From contig JALHTA010000120.1 of assembly GCA_022865545.1 (NCBI GenBank), positions 1 to 6,699 on the forward strand: a DNA stretch of 6,699 bases, in the 5' to 3' direction. This DNA is from Actinomycetota bacterium. GTDB lineage: Bacteria; Actinomycetota; Humimicrobiia; Humimicrobiales; Humimicrobiaceae. Of the stretch, positions 1 through 6,530 are shown piece by piece. The translations under genes and the position numbers were made by a program. Under the pieces are notes generated by a model that saw only the letters and a list, made by a program, of their open reading frames with translations, searched no databases and was not told where the DNA came from. The number at the start of each line of letters is the position of its first letter. The first letter of the stretch is position 1.

Positions 1-1356
1 AGATCACTCGAGTACTATATCAGCCTTGAGGGTAAAACCCCCAGGTGGCCGGTAGAATTTTATATGGAGACTGTTTTAAAACATCTTAATGGAATGGGGG
101 ATATAGAAAAAACAGAGATTGTAGGTTCTATTAGGAGAAAGAAAGCACTTATCAGTGATATAGACATACTTGTACTCCCCAGGTTTAACCATAAATCTTA
201 TGACTTTAAGAGAAGCAGGAAACTGCTGGAGGATATTGGAAAGCTTACGGTCATTAAAGAACTTATATCTATAGACCAGCAAAAAAATGATATAAGTGCA
301 GTATACAGCACGATATATGAGGTAAATATTGAGATAATAATCGCCGGAGCGGTAAGCTGGGCCTGGCAGCTTTTCAAGACAACTGGAAGCAAGATGCATC
401 TTAAAGCTCTTGAAGAATATGCTAAAAAGAATAAATTGCTTCCAGGGGGACTAGAGGAGTGCAGCGGACCTTCAGCTGGTAGTAATGATACAGGACCCTT
501 AATCTATAATGCCAGCTCTGAGAAGGATATATACAGACTTCTGGGCCTAAGATTTATTGTTCCCGAACTCAGGCAGGGAAGGGACGAGATAGAACTTTCC
601 AGACAAGACAGGTTGCCGGATCTTATAGAGACAGGTGATATAAAGGGCGACCTTCATATACATTCGGAGTGGAGTGACGGGCTTATTGATTATAAAGATA
701 TGGTAAGGATCGCACAAGAAAAAGGATATGAGTATATTGCAATATCTGACCACTCCATAAGTAATTTTTATGGGAATGGGCTCAGCACAGAAAGACTTGT
801 CCAGAAGATGGGATTCATAAAAAACTTAAGGAAAAAGTTCAAGGATATTAATATTTTAATGGGAGCCGAGATAGATATAAGAAAGGCTGGTAGATTCGAT
901 TACCCGCCAGAGATCATAAAAAAGCTTGATATCGCGATAGCTTCATTGCATTCCAGCTTTACCAATTCCAGCATGGAAAATACTTCAAAGGCAGTCAGTG
1001 CCCTCGAGGAAGATTATTTTGATTTCCTTGCACATCCCACTGGTTTTGTGTTTGGAAATAGGGCACCGATTTTTATTGATATTGACCGTGTAATTGAGGC
1101 CTGCTCCAAACATGGAAAAGCACTGGAAATAAATAGCTATTATATGCGGATGGATCTAAATGAACAAAATGCACGTAAAGCAAAAGATGCCGGGGCAAAA
1201 CTAGTAATAAATACTGACTCACACCGTCCCGGGAATATGGACATGATAGAATTGGGTATAGATATTGCGCGCAGGGCAGGTCTTGAAGCAGAAGATATAA
1301 TAAATACATCTTCTCTTGATGAATTGGTTTTATGGAAGAATGGTAGGAATAAGTAA
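1..1356 (+). CDS. polX: DNA polymerase X with C-terminal PHP domain (5' end outside window)
   Basis: Family X polymerase/PHP exonuclease, a base-excision and gap-filling repair enzyme in known bacterial members. The frame is open from base 1 to the TAA at 1354-1356. The ATG at 64 has no ribosome binding site, and the 21 codons before it read like PolX (an LEYY stretch), so it is internal. Numbering from that ATG: the palm shows GSIRR (21-25), DID (D32, D34) and TGS (107-109). The PHP domain starts near 195 and has HIH (198-200), SDH (228-230), AEID (268-271), LHSS (295-298), HPTG (324-327) and TDSH (384-387), so its metal ligands look complete. The full-length family is about 570 residues; the roughly 120 missing ones would be the N-terminal 8-kDa and fingers regions. 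One oddity: the third palm Asp (VDxR in relatives) reads VNIE (87-90). The gene converges on the radical SAM gene. Family assignment is very secure; polymerase activity is less so. Confidence 0.95.
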   Translation, partial: RSLEYYISLEGKTPRWPVEFYMETVLKHLNGMGDIEKTEIVGSIRRKKALISDIDILVLPRFNHKSYDFKRSRKLLEDIGKLTVIKELISIDQQKNDISAVYSTIYEVNIEIIIAGAVSWAWQLFKTTGSKMHLKALEEYAKKNKLLPGGLEECSGPSAGSNDTGPLIYNASSEKDIYRLLGLRFIVPELRQGRDEIELSRQDRLPDLIETGDIKGDLHIHSEWSDGLIDYKDMVRIAQEKGYEYIAISDHSISNFYGNGLSTERLVQKMGFIKNLRKKFKDINILMGAEIDIRKAGRFDYPPEIIKKLDIAIASLHSSFTNSSMENTSKAVSALEEDYFDFLAHPTGFVFGNRAPIFIDIDRVIEACSKHGKALEINSYYMRMDLNEQNARKAKDAGAKLVINTDSHRPGNMDMIELGIDIARRAGLEAEDIINTSSLDELVLWKNGRNK

Positions 1357-1358
1357 GA

Positions 1359-2312
1359 TCAATCTTTATAATATTTAAACACATTCTCTTTATTAAAATC
1401 AGGAATAAACTCATCTTTTCCAGGCCCTAAACTGCTGTGATCCTGGGTCCATCCGCAATCAAGTCCAAGTTTTTGGGCATATTCGACAATCTCCAGATAT
1501 TCGCCGGCGCCTACCCTTCTGGATAGTTCAGGATAGCTACCTGCCCTGTAAGTAGGATGATACTGGGCCATTATACTTAGATAAACACTAGCGGATAATC
1601 TATTTTTTATAAAATCAAGGGTATCTTTTATGCCGCTGATATTTTCAGGAAGTACCAGGAGTCTTATAAGGAGACCTTTTTGGGCTATTCCATTTTTATC
1701 GATTTTAAGATCCCCGACCTGCCGATACATCTCGAGTATGCTATCCCTGTTAAACTTTACATAATCTTTTATTCCTGAATACTTTTGTGCCATAGAACTA
1801 TTGCTATATCTAATATCCGGCATATAGACATCGATTATTCTTTCAAGCATCTTTAGGATCCCCGGATGGTCATAACCTCCAGTATTATAGACAAATGGTA
1901 GGTCTAAACCTGATTTTTTTGCAATTGAAAAAGACTCAACTATCTGGGGGACCCATACGGTAGGAGAGACAAGGTTTATATTATGCACCCCTTTTCCCTG
2001 AAGCGCTATCATATTATTTGCAAGTCCTCTGGTAGATATTTCTTCACCTTCAGATTCCTGGCTTATCTGATAGTTCTGGCAGTAAACACATCTCATATTA
2101 CAATTAGAAAAGAAAATAGTTCCAGAACCCCTGCTTCCCGAGATAGGCGGTTCTTCCCCGTGATGGACCATTGAAGTAGAGACCACTGGTTTCACACCGG
2201 AATGGCAAAAACCATCTGCCCCGGAGTACCTATCGACGCCACACTTATGCGGACAAAGTGAACAGTTTTTTAGTAGTTTATTTAATTTTTTTACCTTATT
2301 ATCAAGATCCAT
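1359..2312 (-). CDS. PflX-like radical SAM protein (COG1313)
   Basis: A 317-residue radical SAM enzyme. The cluster-binding CxxxCxxC motif is at C71, C75 and C78 (SNCNMRCVYCQN) and would hold a [4Fe-4S] cluster that cleaves S-adenosylmethionine. A second N-terminal cysteine set (C17, C20, C24, C36) may bind another metal or cluster. The segment HGEEPPISGSRGSGTIFF (51-68) just before the radical SAM motif is typical of COG1313, often annotated as a pyruvate formate-lyase activating enzyme homologue. No glycyl-radical enzyme is nearby, so that substrate name should not be taken literally; the true substrate is unknown. The start is fixed by an in-frame TAG two codons upstream and by the need to include the N-terminal cysteines. 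No Shine-Dalgarno sequence is visible before it. The length is normal for the family and I see no damage. It is transcribed divergently from the signalling gene. Oxygen-labile chemistry is consistent with an anaerobic host, which is inference. Confidence 0.93.
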   Translation of the reverse strand: MDLDNKVKKLNKLLKNCSLCPHKCGVDRYSGADGFCHSGVKPVVSTSMVHHGEEPPISGSRGSGTIFFSNCNMRCVYCQNYQISQESEGEEISTRGLANNMIALQGKGVHNINLVSPTVWVPQIVESFSIAKKSGLDLPFVYNTGGYDHPGILKMLERIIDVYMPDIRYSNSSMAQKYSGIKDYVKFNRDSILEMYRQVGDLKIDKNGIAQKGLLIRLLVLPENISGIKDTLDFIKNRLSASVYLSIMAQYHPTYRAGSYPELSRRVGAGEYLEIVEYAQKLGLDCGWTQDHSSLGPGKDEFIPDFNKENVFKYYKD

Positions 2313-2373
2313 GATCTAAGTGAAATGTTACGGCTGCTATAGTCTTAAATCAAGTAAAATTTCATGTTAGTTG

Positions 2374-2398
2374 TATAAAGTGTTATAATTACTTTATA
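2374..2398. promoter_or_regulatory. Operator-like inverted repeat spanning an extended -10 promoter
   Basis: Two perfect 8-bp arms, TATAAAGT (2374-2381) and ACTTTATA (2391-2398), flank a 9-bp centre. The plus strand reads TGTTATAAT at 2381-2389, a perfect TGn-extended -10 box. A weak -35 match, TTCATG (2361-2366), lies 17 bp upstream. Transcription would start near 2396 and run toward the signalling gene, leaving a leader of roughly 94 bases. The symmetry over the -10 is the classical layout of a repressor site. AT-rich palindromes also arise by chance, and no regulator gene is in the window. Confidence 0.5.
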
Positions 2399-2430
2399 TA
2401 TTATCCAAAATCTTTACATATAGGAATTTA

Positions 2431-2458
2431 TTGACAAAAGTTTAATTGTTTAAATAAG
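2431..2458 (+). promoter_or_regulatory. Candidate second sigma70-type promoter for the signalling gene
   Basis: A perfect TTGACA (2431-2436) is followed after 16 bp by AATAAG (2453-2458), which matches four of six positions of the -10 consensus. Transcription would start near 2465, about 25 bases before the ATG at 2490. The -35 is strong and the -10 poor. In sequence this AT-rich the match is suggestive only. Confidence 0.35.
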
Positions 2459-2489
2459 AAAAAAGTACTTTGCATTATATATATTAGTT

Positions 2490-4316
2490 ATGAATAAAAA
2501 GATCAAATTACTTATTCTTGAAAAATCTGAAAAAGAAGTAGAGCCAATTTTAAAGGAGCTTAAAAGTTATGGCTATAGTCCAGAATACAAACTCCTTTGT
2601 ACTTCCGAAGAGTTTTCCGAGAGTATCAAAAAGGGTTCCTGGGATGCAGTAATAGCCAGTAAGGAACTTAAAAGTCTAAAGGCCGCAGATGCGCTCCAGT
2701 TTTTAAAAGGTAAAAACCTGGATATCCCCTTTATTATTGTATCCGGGAGATCCAATGAGGAATCATTGATACCTCTTATCAAATCCGGTGCAAATGATTA
2801 TGTCCGCAAAGATGATATGTTCATGCTGCCGCAAGTACTGAATAATGAAATTGAAAATGCCAAATTAAGAAAAAAACATAAAAAAGCCCTCGGAAAATTG
2901 AAAGAAAGTGAGAGGCGGTTTAGGATCCTGGCAGAAAGCGCTTCTGATATAATCTATATTTACAAATTCAGCCCAAAAAAAGGATATGAGTTTGTAAGTC
3001 CTTCGGTAGAAAGTAAACTTGGATATCCTGTAAGTGATTTCTATAATGATCCAAAATTTGGATGTAAGATAATATATGAGGATGACCTCAAAATAATAAA
3101 TCAAATAGAAACAGGAAAGTTTGAGTTCGGAAGCCCTGTGGAATTTAGATGCATTGACACTGAAGGCCATATCATCTGGTTTGAGGAAGTGGTGACCCCT
3201 TTCTATAATAAACGGGGGGACCTGATGGCCATAGAAGGAATAATGAGGGACATCACCGGAAGAAAAGAAGCCGAGGAGCAACTTGAATACCTGTCCTTCC
3301 ATGATAGTCTCACAAACCTCTATAATAGGGCATATTTTGAAGAAGAGCTTAAGAGACTTGATACGAAAAGGCAGCTTCCCTTGAGCGTTATAATCGCAGA
3401 CGTCAACGGTCTTAAACTGATAAATGATGCCTTCGGGCATAAAGAAGGAGACAGGCTGCTTAGAAGCTGTGGGGGGGTCTTAAAAAAATGCTGTAGATCA
3501 GAGGATATGGTTGCCAGGTGGGGAGGAGACGAGTTTTCAATGCTGCTCCCAAAGACCAATGAGGAAGATGCCACGGTGGTCCTGAACAGGATAAGTAAGA
3601 CTTGCCATAGGACCAGTGGGAACAAGATACCTCTCTCAATGTCGCTTGGTACCGCTACAAAGATATCCCGGGATGAGGATTTTCAGAGTACAATAAAAAA
3701 GGCTGAAGATAGCATGTATCATCACAAGCTGATGGAAACTAAAAGTATTATATCCTCAATTATTAATTCACTCGAACAGACACTCTTTGAAAAAAGCATA
3801 AGGACAGAGAAGCATTCCAGGTACTTAAAGGAATTGACGATGAAGATAGGAAAAGCCATTAACCTTCCAGAAGAAAAAATAGATGATCTGAGAGTTCTTA
3901 CCACTCTACATGATATTGGAAAGATTGCGATCCTTGATAATATACTTAATAAAAAAGAAACCCTTACCAAAAGGGAATGGGAGATAATAAAAAGACACCC
4001 CGAGATAGGTTACCGTATTGCAATGTCATCCAATCAGCTCTCAAGCATTGCTGAATACATTCTGAATATTCACGAACATTGGGATGGCAACGGATATCCT
4101 CAGGGAATAAAAGGTGAAAAGATACCTTTGCTTTCAAGAATAATAGCTCTGGTGGATTCATATGTAGTTATGAGAGAGAATAGACCATACAGAAAAGCCA
4201 GATCCAGAAAAGAAGCAATTGAAGAGATAAAAAGGTGCAGAGGCACCCAATTTGATCCTAAACTTGTGGATATTTTCCTTAAGATAACAGAAAGAAAATT
4301 ACAACCTGCCAGGTGA
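2490..4316 (+). CDS. Receiver-like/PAS/GGDEF/HD-GYP cyclic-di-GMP signalling protein
   Basis: A cytoplasmic 608-residue protein with no membrane segment, predicted to make and possibly degrade cyclic-di-GMP. Domain order: receiver-like fold (about 5-125), charged helix (125-145), PAS with PAC end (about 140-258), GGDEF (about 265-415), HD-GYP (about 430-600). The cyclase looks active: D304, N312, D321 and GGDEF (345-349) are intact, and the inhibitory RxxD site (R336, D339) sits exactly five residues before GGDEF. The receiver has Ser57 where the phosphoacceptor Asp belongs and lacks the N-terminal acidic pair, so it is probably not phosphorylated; K107 is retained. HD-GYP has HDxGK (474-478), H503, H528 and D556, but the usual HHE reads IHE (527-529) and DxYDAM reads DSYVVM. 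The ATG at 2490 is the only plausible start: an in-frame stop lies at 2451 with no ATG, GTG or TTG between. There is no Shine-Dalgarno site. Downstream is the coupled glycosyltransferase. Domain calls are secure; net activity is inferred. Confidence 0.95.
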   Translation: MNKKIKLLILEKSEKEVEPILKELKSYGYSPEYKLLCTSEEFSESIKKGSWDAVIASKELKSLKAADALQFLKGKNLDIPFIIVSGRSNEESLIPLIKSGANDYVRKDDMFMLPQVLNNEIENAKLRKKHKKALGKLKESERRFRILAESASDIIYIYKFSPKKGYEFVSPSVESKLGYPVSDFYNDPKFGCKIIYEDDLKIINQIETGKFEFGSPVEFRCIDTEGHIIWFEEVVTPFYNKRGDLMAIEGIMRDITGRKEAEEQLEYLSFHDSLTNLYNRAYFEEELKRLDTKRQLPLSVIIADVNGLKLINDAFGHKEGDRLLRSCGGVLKKCCRSEDMVARWGGDEFSMLLPKTNEEDATVVLNRISKTCHRTSGNKIPLSMSLGTATKISRDEDFQSTIKKAEDSMYHHKLMETKSIISSIINSLEQTLFEKSIRTEKHSRYLKELTMKIGKAINLPEEKIDDLRVLTTLHDIGKIAILDNILNKKETLTKREWEIIKRHPEIGYRIAMSSNQLSSIAEYILNIHEHWDGNGYPQGIKGEKIPLLSRIIALVDSYVVMRENRPYRKARSRKEAIEEIKRCRGTQFDPKLVDIFLKITERKLQPAR

Positions 4317-4318
4317 TC
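4311..4318 (+). promoter_or_regulatory. Shine-Dalgarno site overlapping the upstream stop codon
   Basis: AGGTGATC is an eight-base perfect complement to the conserved GATCACCT near the 3' end of 16S rRNA. It lies five bases before the ATG at 4324 and contains the TGA stop (4314-4316) of the signalling gene. Ribosomes finishing the upstream gene would be placed on this site, which suggests translational coupling. It is the strongest ribosome binding site in the window. Confidence 0.8.
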
Positions 4319-4323
4319 TCCTA

Positions 4324-5625
4324 ATGGTAATAGATTCCGCAAATCAAATTCTTGAAGATCATGTAAATCAATTGATCGACAGACTTAAAAAAGTTGATAT
4401 TGTCATTGGTATTCCCAGCTATAATAATTCCCAGACCATAAAAGGCGTAATAACAAATTATGCCCTTGGGCTTAAAAAATATTATCCTGGCTGCAAGTCA
4501 CTTATCGTAAATTCGGATGGAGGCTCAGGAGACGGTACAGTTGAAATAGTGGATAAATGCCATACCCCGGCAGGGATAGAAAAAATATCTACCCATTACA
4601 GGGGCACTCCGGGCAAGGGAAGTGCCTTTAAGACAATATTTGAGATCGCTAGGAAACTGGAGGCAAAAGTCTGTGTAGTATCAGATGCTGACACCAGAAG
4701 CATATACCCTGAATGGACGCGTGCTCTGGTAGAGCCAGTGTTAGGAAAAGGTTTTGGCTATGTGAACCCTTATTACAGCCGTGACAAACATGACGGGACG
4801 ATAACAAACTCACTTGTTTATCCAATGACAAGGATGCTTTATGGACTCCGGATCAGGCAGCCGATAGGCGGTGATTTTTCTTTTTCTAATGGATTACTCC
4901 AGATTTTTACCAGAAAGACTTACTGGGATAATTATCCTTATATATGTAAATTTGGAGTAGATATATGGATGACCACTACAGCGATAAATGAGGGCTTCAG
5001 GGTCTGTCAGGCAGTCCTGGGAGCAAAAATCCATGATGATAAGGACCCGGGCAGGCAACTTGCCGATATGTATATACAGGTAGTAGGCACAATGTTTGAA
5101 TTGATGAATTATTATGAGTTCAGGTGGAATAGGATCATGACCAGTGTCCAGGGGACCATTTTTGGAGACTACAGATTTTTTGAAATAGAAAAGATAGATG
5201 TCGATATTGAAAAACTACTGGATCAATTTAATGAGGGGTATAAGAAATATAGAAAAGTATGGAAAGGTATTTTCTCAAAAAACACTTTCCAGGAATTTAA
5301 AGGATTAGTAGAGAAGCCTTCTGATAGTATAATTCATCTTTCTGTTGAATTATGGGCAAAAATAGTTTATGAATATGCAAGTGCCTATAATTTTATAATT
5401 GAGGATGAAAAAGAGATACTGCTCAAGTCCATGCTGCCTTTATATTTCTTAAGGACCGCCTCTTTTATAAGGGAAGCTGAGCATTTAAATTATGAAATAG
5501 CCGATGCTATTGTTGAAGGGGATGCCGGGGTCTTTGAAAGACTTAAAAAGTATTTCAGGAACAGATGGTCCTATTACAAGAATAAAAAAGAGCCGACCAG
5601 CATAAAGGATAAGATCATTGATTAA
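4324..5625 (+). CDS. GT-A glycosyltransferase, glucosyl-3-phosphoglycerate synthase-like
   Basis: A 433-residue inverting- or retaining-type sugar transferase with a GT-A nucleotide-sugar fold. Visible motifs: GIPSYNN (29-35) on the first strand, NSDGGSGDGT (63-72), GKGSA (97-101) as in the UDP-sugar-binding loop of GpgS, the metal-binding DAD (121-123), an IGGDFSFS acceptor-loop segment (181-188), GVDIWMTT (211-218), and GAKIHDDKDP (233-242), whose H237 fits the third metal ligand of GpgS. This motif order is closest to the GT81/GpgS group, whose members make precursors of glucosylglycerate-type compatible solutes. A helical C-terminal extension (about 245-433) is long for that group. No membrane segment is seen, so it is probably cytosolic or peripheral. 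No partner phosphatase or nucleotide-sugar gene is present, so donor and acceptor are unresolved; a cell-wall or polysaccharide role is possible. It starts 7 bases after the signalling gene's stop with a strong coupled ribosome binding site, implying co-transcription. The fold is secure and the exact function is not. Confidence 0.88.
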   Translation: MVIDSANQILEDHVNQLIDRLKKVDIVIGIPSYNNSQTIKGVITNYALGLKKYYPGCKSLIVNSDGGSGDGTVEIVDKCHTPAGIEKISTHYRGTPGKGSAFKTIFEIARKLEAKVCVVSDADTRSIYPEWTRALVEPVLGKGFGYVNPYYSRDKHDGTITNSLVYPMTRMLYGLRIRQPIGGDFSFSNGLLQIFTRKTYWDNYPYICKFGVDIWMTTTAINEGFRVCQAVLGAKIHDDKDPGRQLADMYIQVVGTMFELMNYYEFRWNRIMTSVQGTIFGDYRFFEIEKIDVDIEKLLDQFNEGYKKYRKVWKGIFSKNTFQEFKGLVEKPSDSIIHLSVELWAKIVYEYASAYNFIIEDEKEILLKSMLPLYFLRTASFIREAEHLNYEIADAIVEGDAGVFERLKKYFRNRWSYYKNKKEPTSIKDKIID

Positions 5626-5638
5626 TGGCAGAGATCTA

Positions 5639-5666
5639 ATACTATTTGATCAGTGGTATGGTTTTA
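5639..5666 (+). terminator. Weak candidate terminator after the glycosyltransferase
   Basis: Arms ATACTATT (5639-5646) and AGTGGTAT (5652-5659) can pair over eight positions, including two G-U pairs, around the loop TGATC. GGTTTTA follows. It lies 14 bases past the stop codon, where a terminator would be expected. The stem is AT-rich and the T-run is only four bases, so it could be a weak terminator or chance. Nothing else recognisable lies between this hairpin and the promoter candidate near 5692. Confidence 0.3.
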
Positions 5667-5691
5667 TTAAAAAGAAAGATTTTTGACCCCA

Positions 5692-5720
5692 TTGACCATT
5701 TATCATATTTGTGTAGTAAT
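5692..5720 (+). promoter_or_regulatory. Candidate extended -10 promoter for the membrane protein gene
   Basis: TTGACC (5692-5697) and AGTAAT (5715-5720) are separated by 17 bp, and a TGT at 5712-5714 gives the TGn extension. Transcription would start near 5727, about 29 bases before the ATG at 5756. TTGACC also occurs 9 bp earlier (5683-5688). A competing arrangement uses TATAAA (5731-5736) with a poor -35, leaving a leader of about 13 bases. The choice between them is open. Confidence 0.4.
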
Positions 5721-5755
5721 ATTAAAGTCATATAAATAGGAAAATACAGCAATTT

Positions 5756-6409
5756 ATGTTGGACAGAATACAGAGAAGAAATGAAATAATTATAACCGTA
5801 ATCCTTACCCTTATATTTGCCGGACTTGTCACCTATAATTTCTTAGTGGTCCAAAGGTATAATAGGATTGTGGGTCAAAGATTAGAGAGGCATCAAATAC
5901 TTGAGACCCTGCAGCTTGAAAAGATCAAAGCAAGGGAGTCTACTGTTGCATATGTTGAGCTCAGGAGCTTAATAAAGTCACAAGAGACAGCAGATATAAT
6001 AAAATTTGATACATGGTATAAGAAAATAGAGGGTCAGTACCTCGATCAAATAAATGAGATATCAGAAGAATTTAAACGAAAGGTCACAAATATTGAAGAG
6101 CTAAAGTCCTTAGTGATCAAGAGGGGCAGGGCAGCAGAAGATTTCAAACAAGAGTTGATTAATATAGAGGACGTCCCGGAACCACTTGACAGTTTATATT
6201 TTCTTTTACTGGATTTTCTTGATAATGATATAGACACATGGAATGAGGTATTAGGGTATTATTCTGAAAATTTCTCAATTGAAAATCCTTCAATTATCCA
6301 GGACCAGGCTATAAGTGAGCTCTATTTAAAAAACAGTGATCTATACAGGCAAGTTGAGCAGTTAAGATTAGAGACATATACTGAATACGGCCTGGAGAGC
6401 CTGCTTTAG
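5756..6409 (+). CDS. Single-pass membrane protein of unknown function
   Basis: I do not recognise this 217-residue protein. A short basic N-terminus (R4, R7, R8) leads into one hydrophobic segment (about 11-32, IIITVILTLIFAGLVTYNFL), then a basic stretch (R34, R37, R42, R45). The rest is highly charged, lacks Cys, and looks almost wholly helical, with coiled-coil-like stretches around 45-75 and 95-135 and a final helix around 185-210. There is no lipobox and no clear signal-peptidase site, so the segment is more likely an anchor. Charges on both flanks leave topology ambiguous. Base composition and the AGA/AGG and ATA codon habit match the neighbours, so recent transfer is not indicated. The ATG is preceded by TAGGAAAA about 15 bases away, too far for a good ribosome binding site. 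It sits 130 bp after the glycosyltransferase with its own candidate promoter, so it is probably a separate unit. The long uninterrupted frame and biased composition support a real gene. Confidence 0.8.
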   Translation: MLDRIQRRNEIIITVILTLIFAGLVTYNFLVVQRYNRIVGQRLERHQILETLQLEKIKARESTVAYVELRSLIKSQETADIIKFDTWYKKIEGQYLDQINEISEEFKRKVTNIEELKSLVIKRGRAAEDFKQELINIEDVPEPLDSLYFLLLDFLDNDIDTWNEVLGYYSENFSIENPSIIQDQAISELYLKNSDLYRQVEQLRLETYTEYGLESLL

Positions 6410-6501
6410 CTTATTAATATGATCAAGAATATTTATTTCAAAATAGTATACTGGTCTGTGGAAAATTTCTAGAAATGCTATAAAATAAGTAGAACTTTTA
6501 A

Positions 6502-6514
6502 ACCTTATAAAGGT
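6502..6514. repeat. Short inverted repeat in the membrane gene-tRNA interval
   Basis: ACCTT (6502-6506) and AAGGT (6510-6514) are perfect inverted arms around ATA. They lie within the 190-bp stretch 6410-6599, which holds no gene. Besides this repeat and the hairpin at 6531-6560, I see only AT-rich sequence there. Confidence 0.35.
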
Positions 6515-6530
6515 AGATAAAACAAACACC

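Noticed and set aside
76..399. Minus-strand open frames opposite the PolX palm region
   Set aside because: The plus strand carries clear polymerase motifs here. The antisense translations are low in complexity, have no motif, and lack ribosome sites.
1359..2312. Pyruvate formate-lyase activating enzyme as the literal function of the radical SAM gene
   Set aside because: No glycyl-radical enzyme is adjacent, and the HGEEPPISG segment marks the separate COG1313 group, whose substrate is not established.
2399..2489. Possible cyclic-di-GMP riboswitch in the leader of the signalling gene
   Set aside because: The leader is almost all A and T. I see none of the conserved GEMM-type core sequences or paired helices.
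2865..3440. 191-codon open frame on the minus strand inside the signalling gene
   Set aside because: It lies wholly opposite well-conserved PAS and GGDEF coding sequence and its translation shows no recognisable domain. It is a shadow frame.
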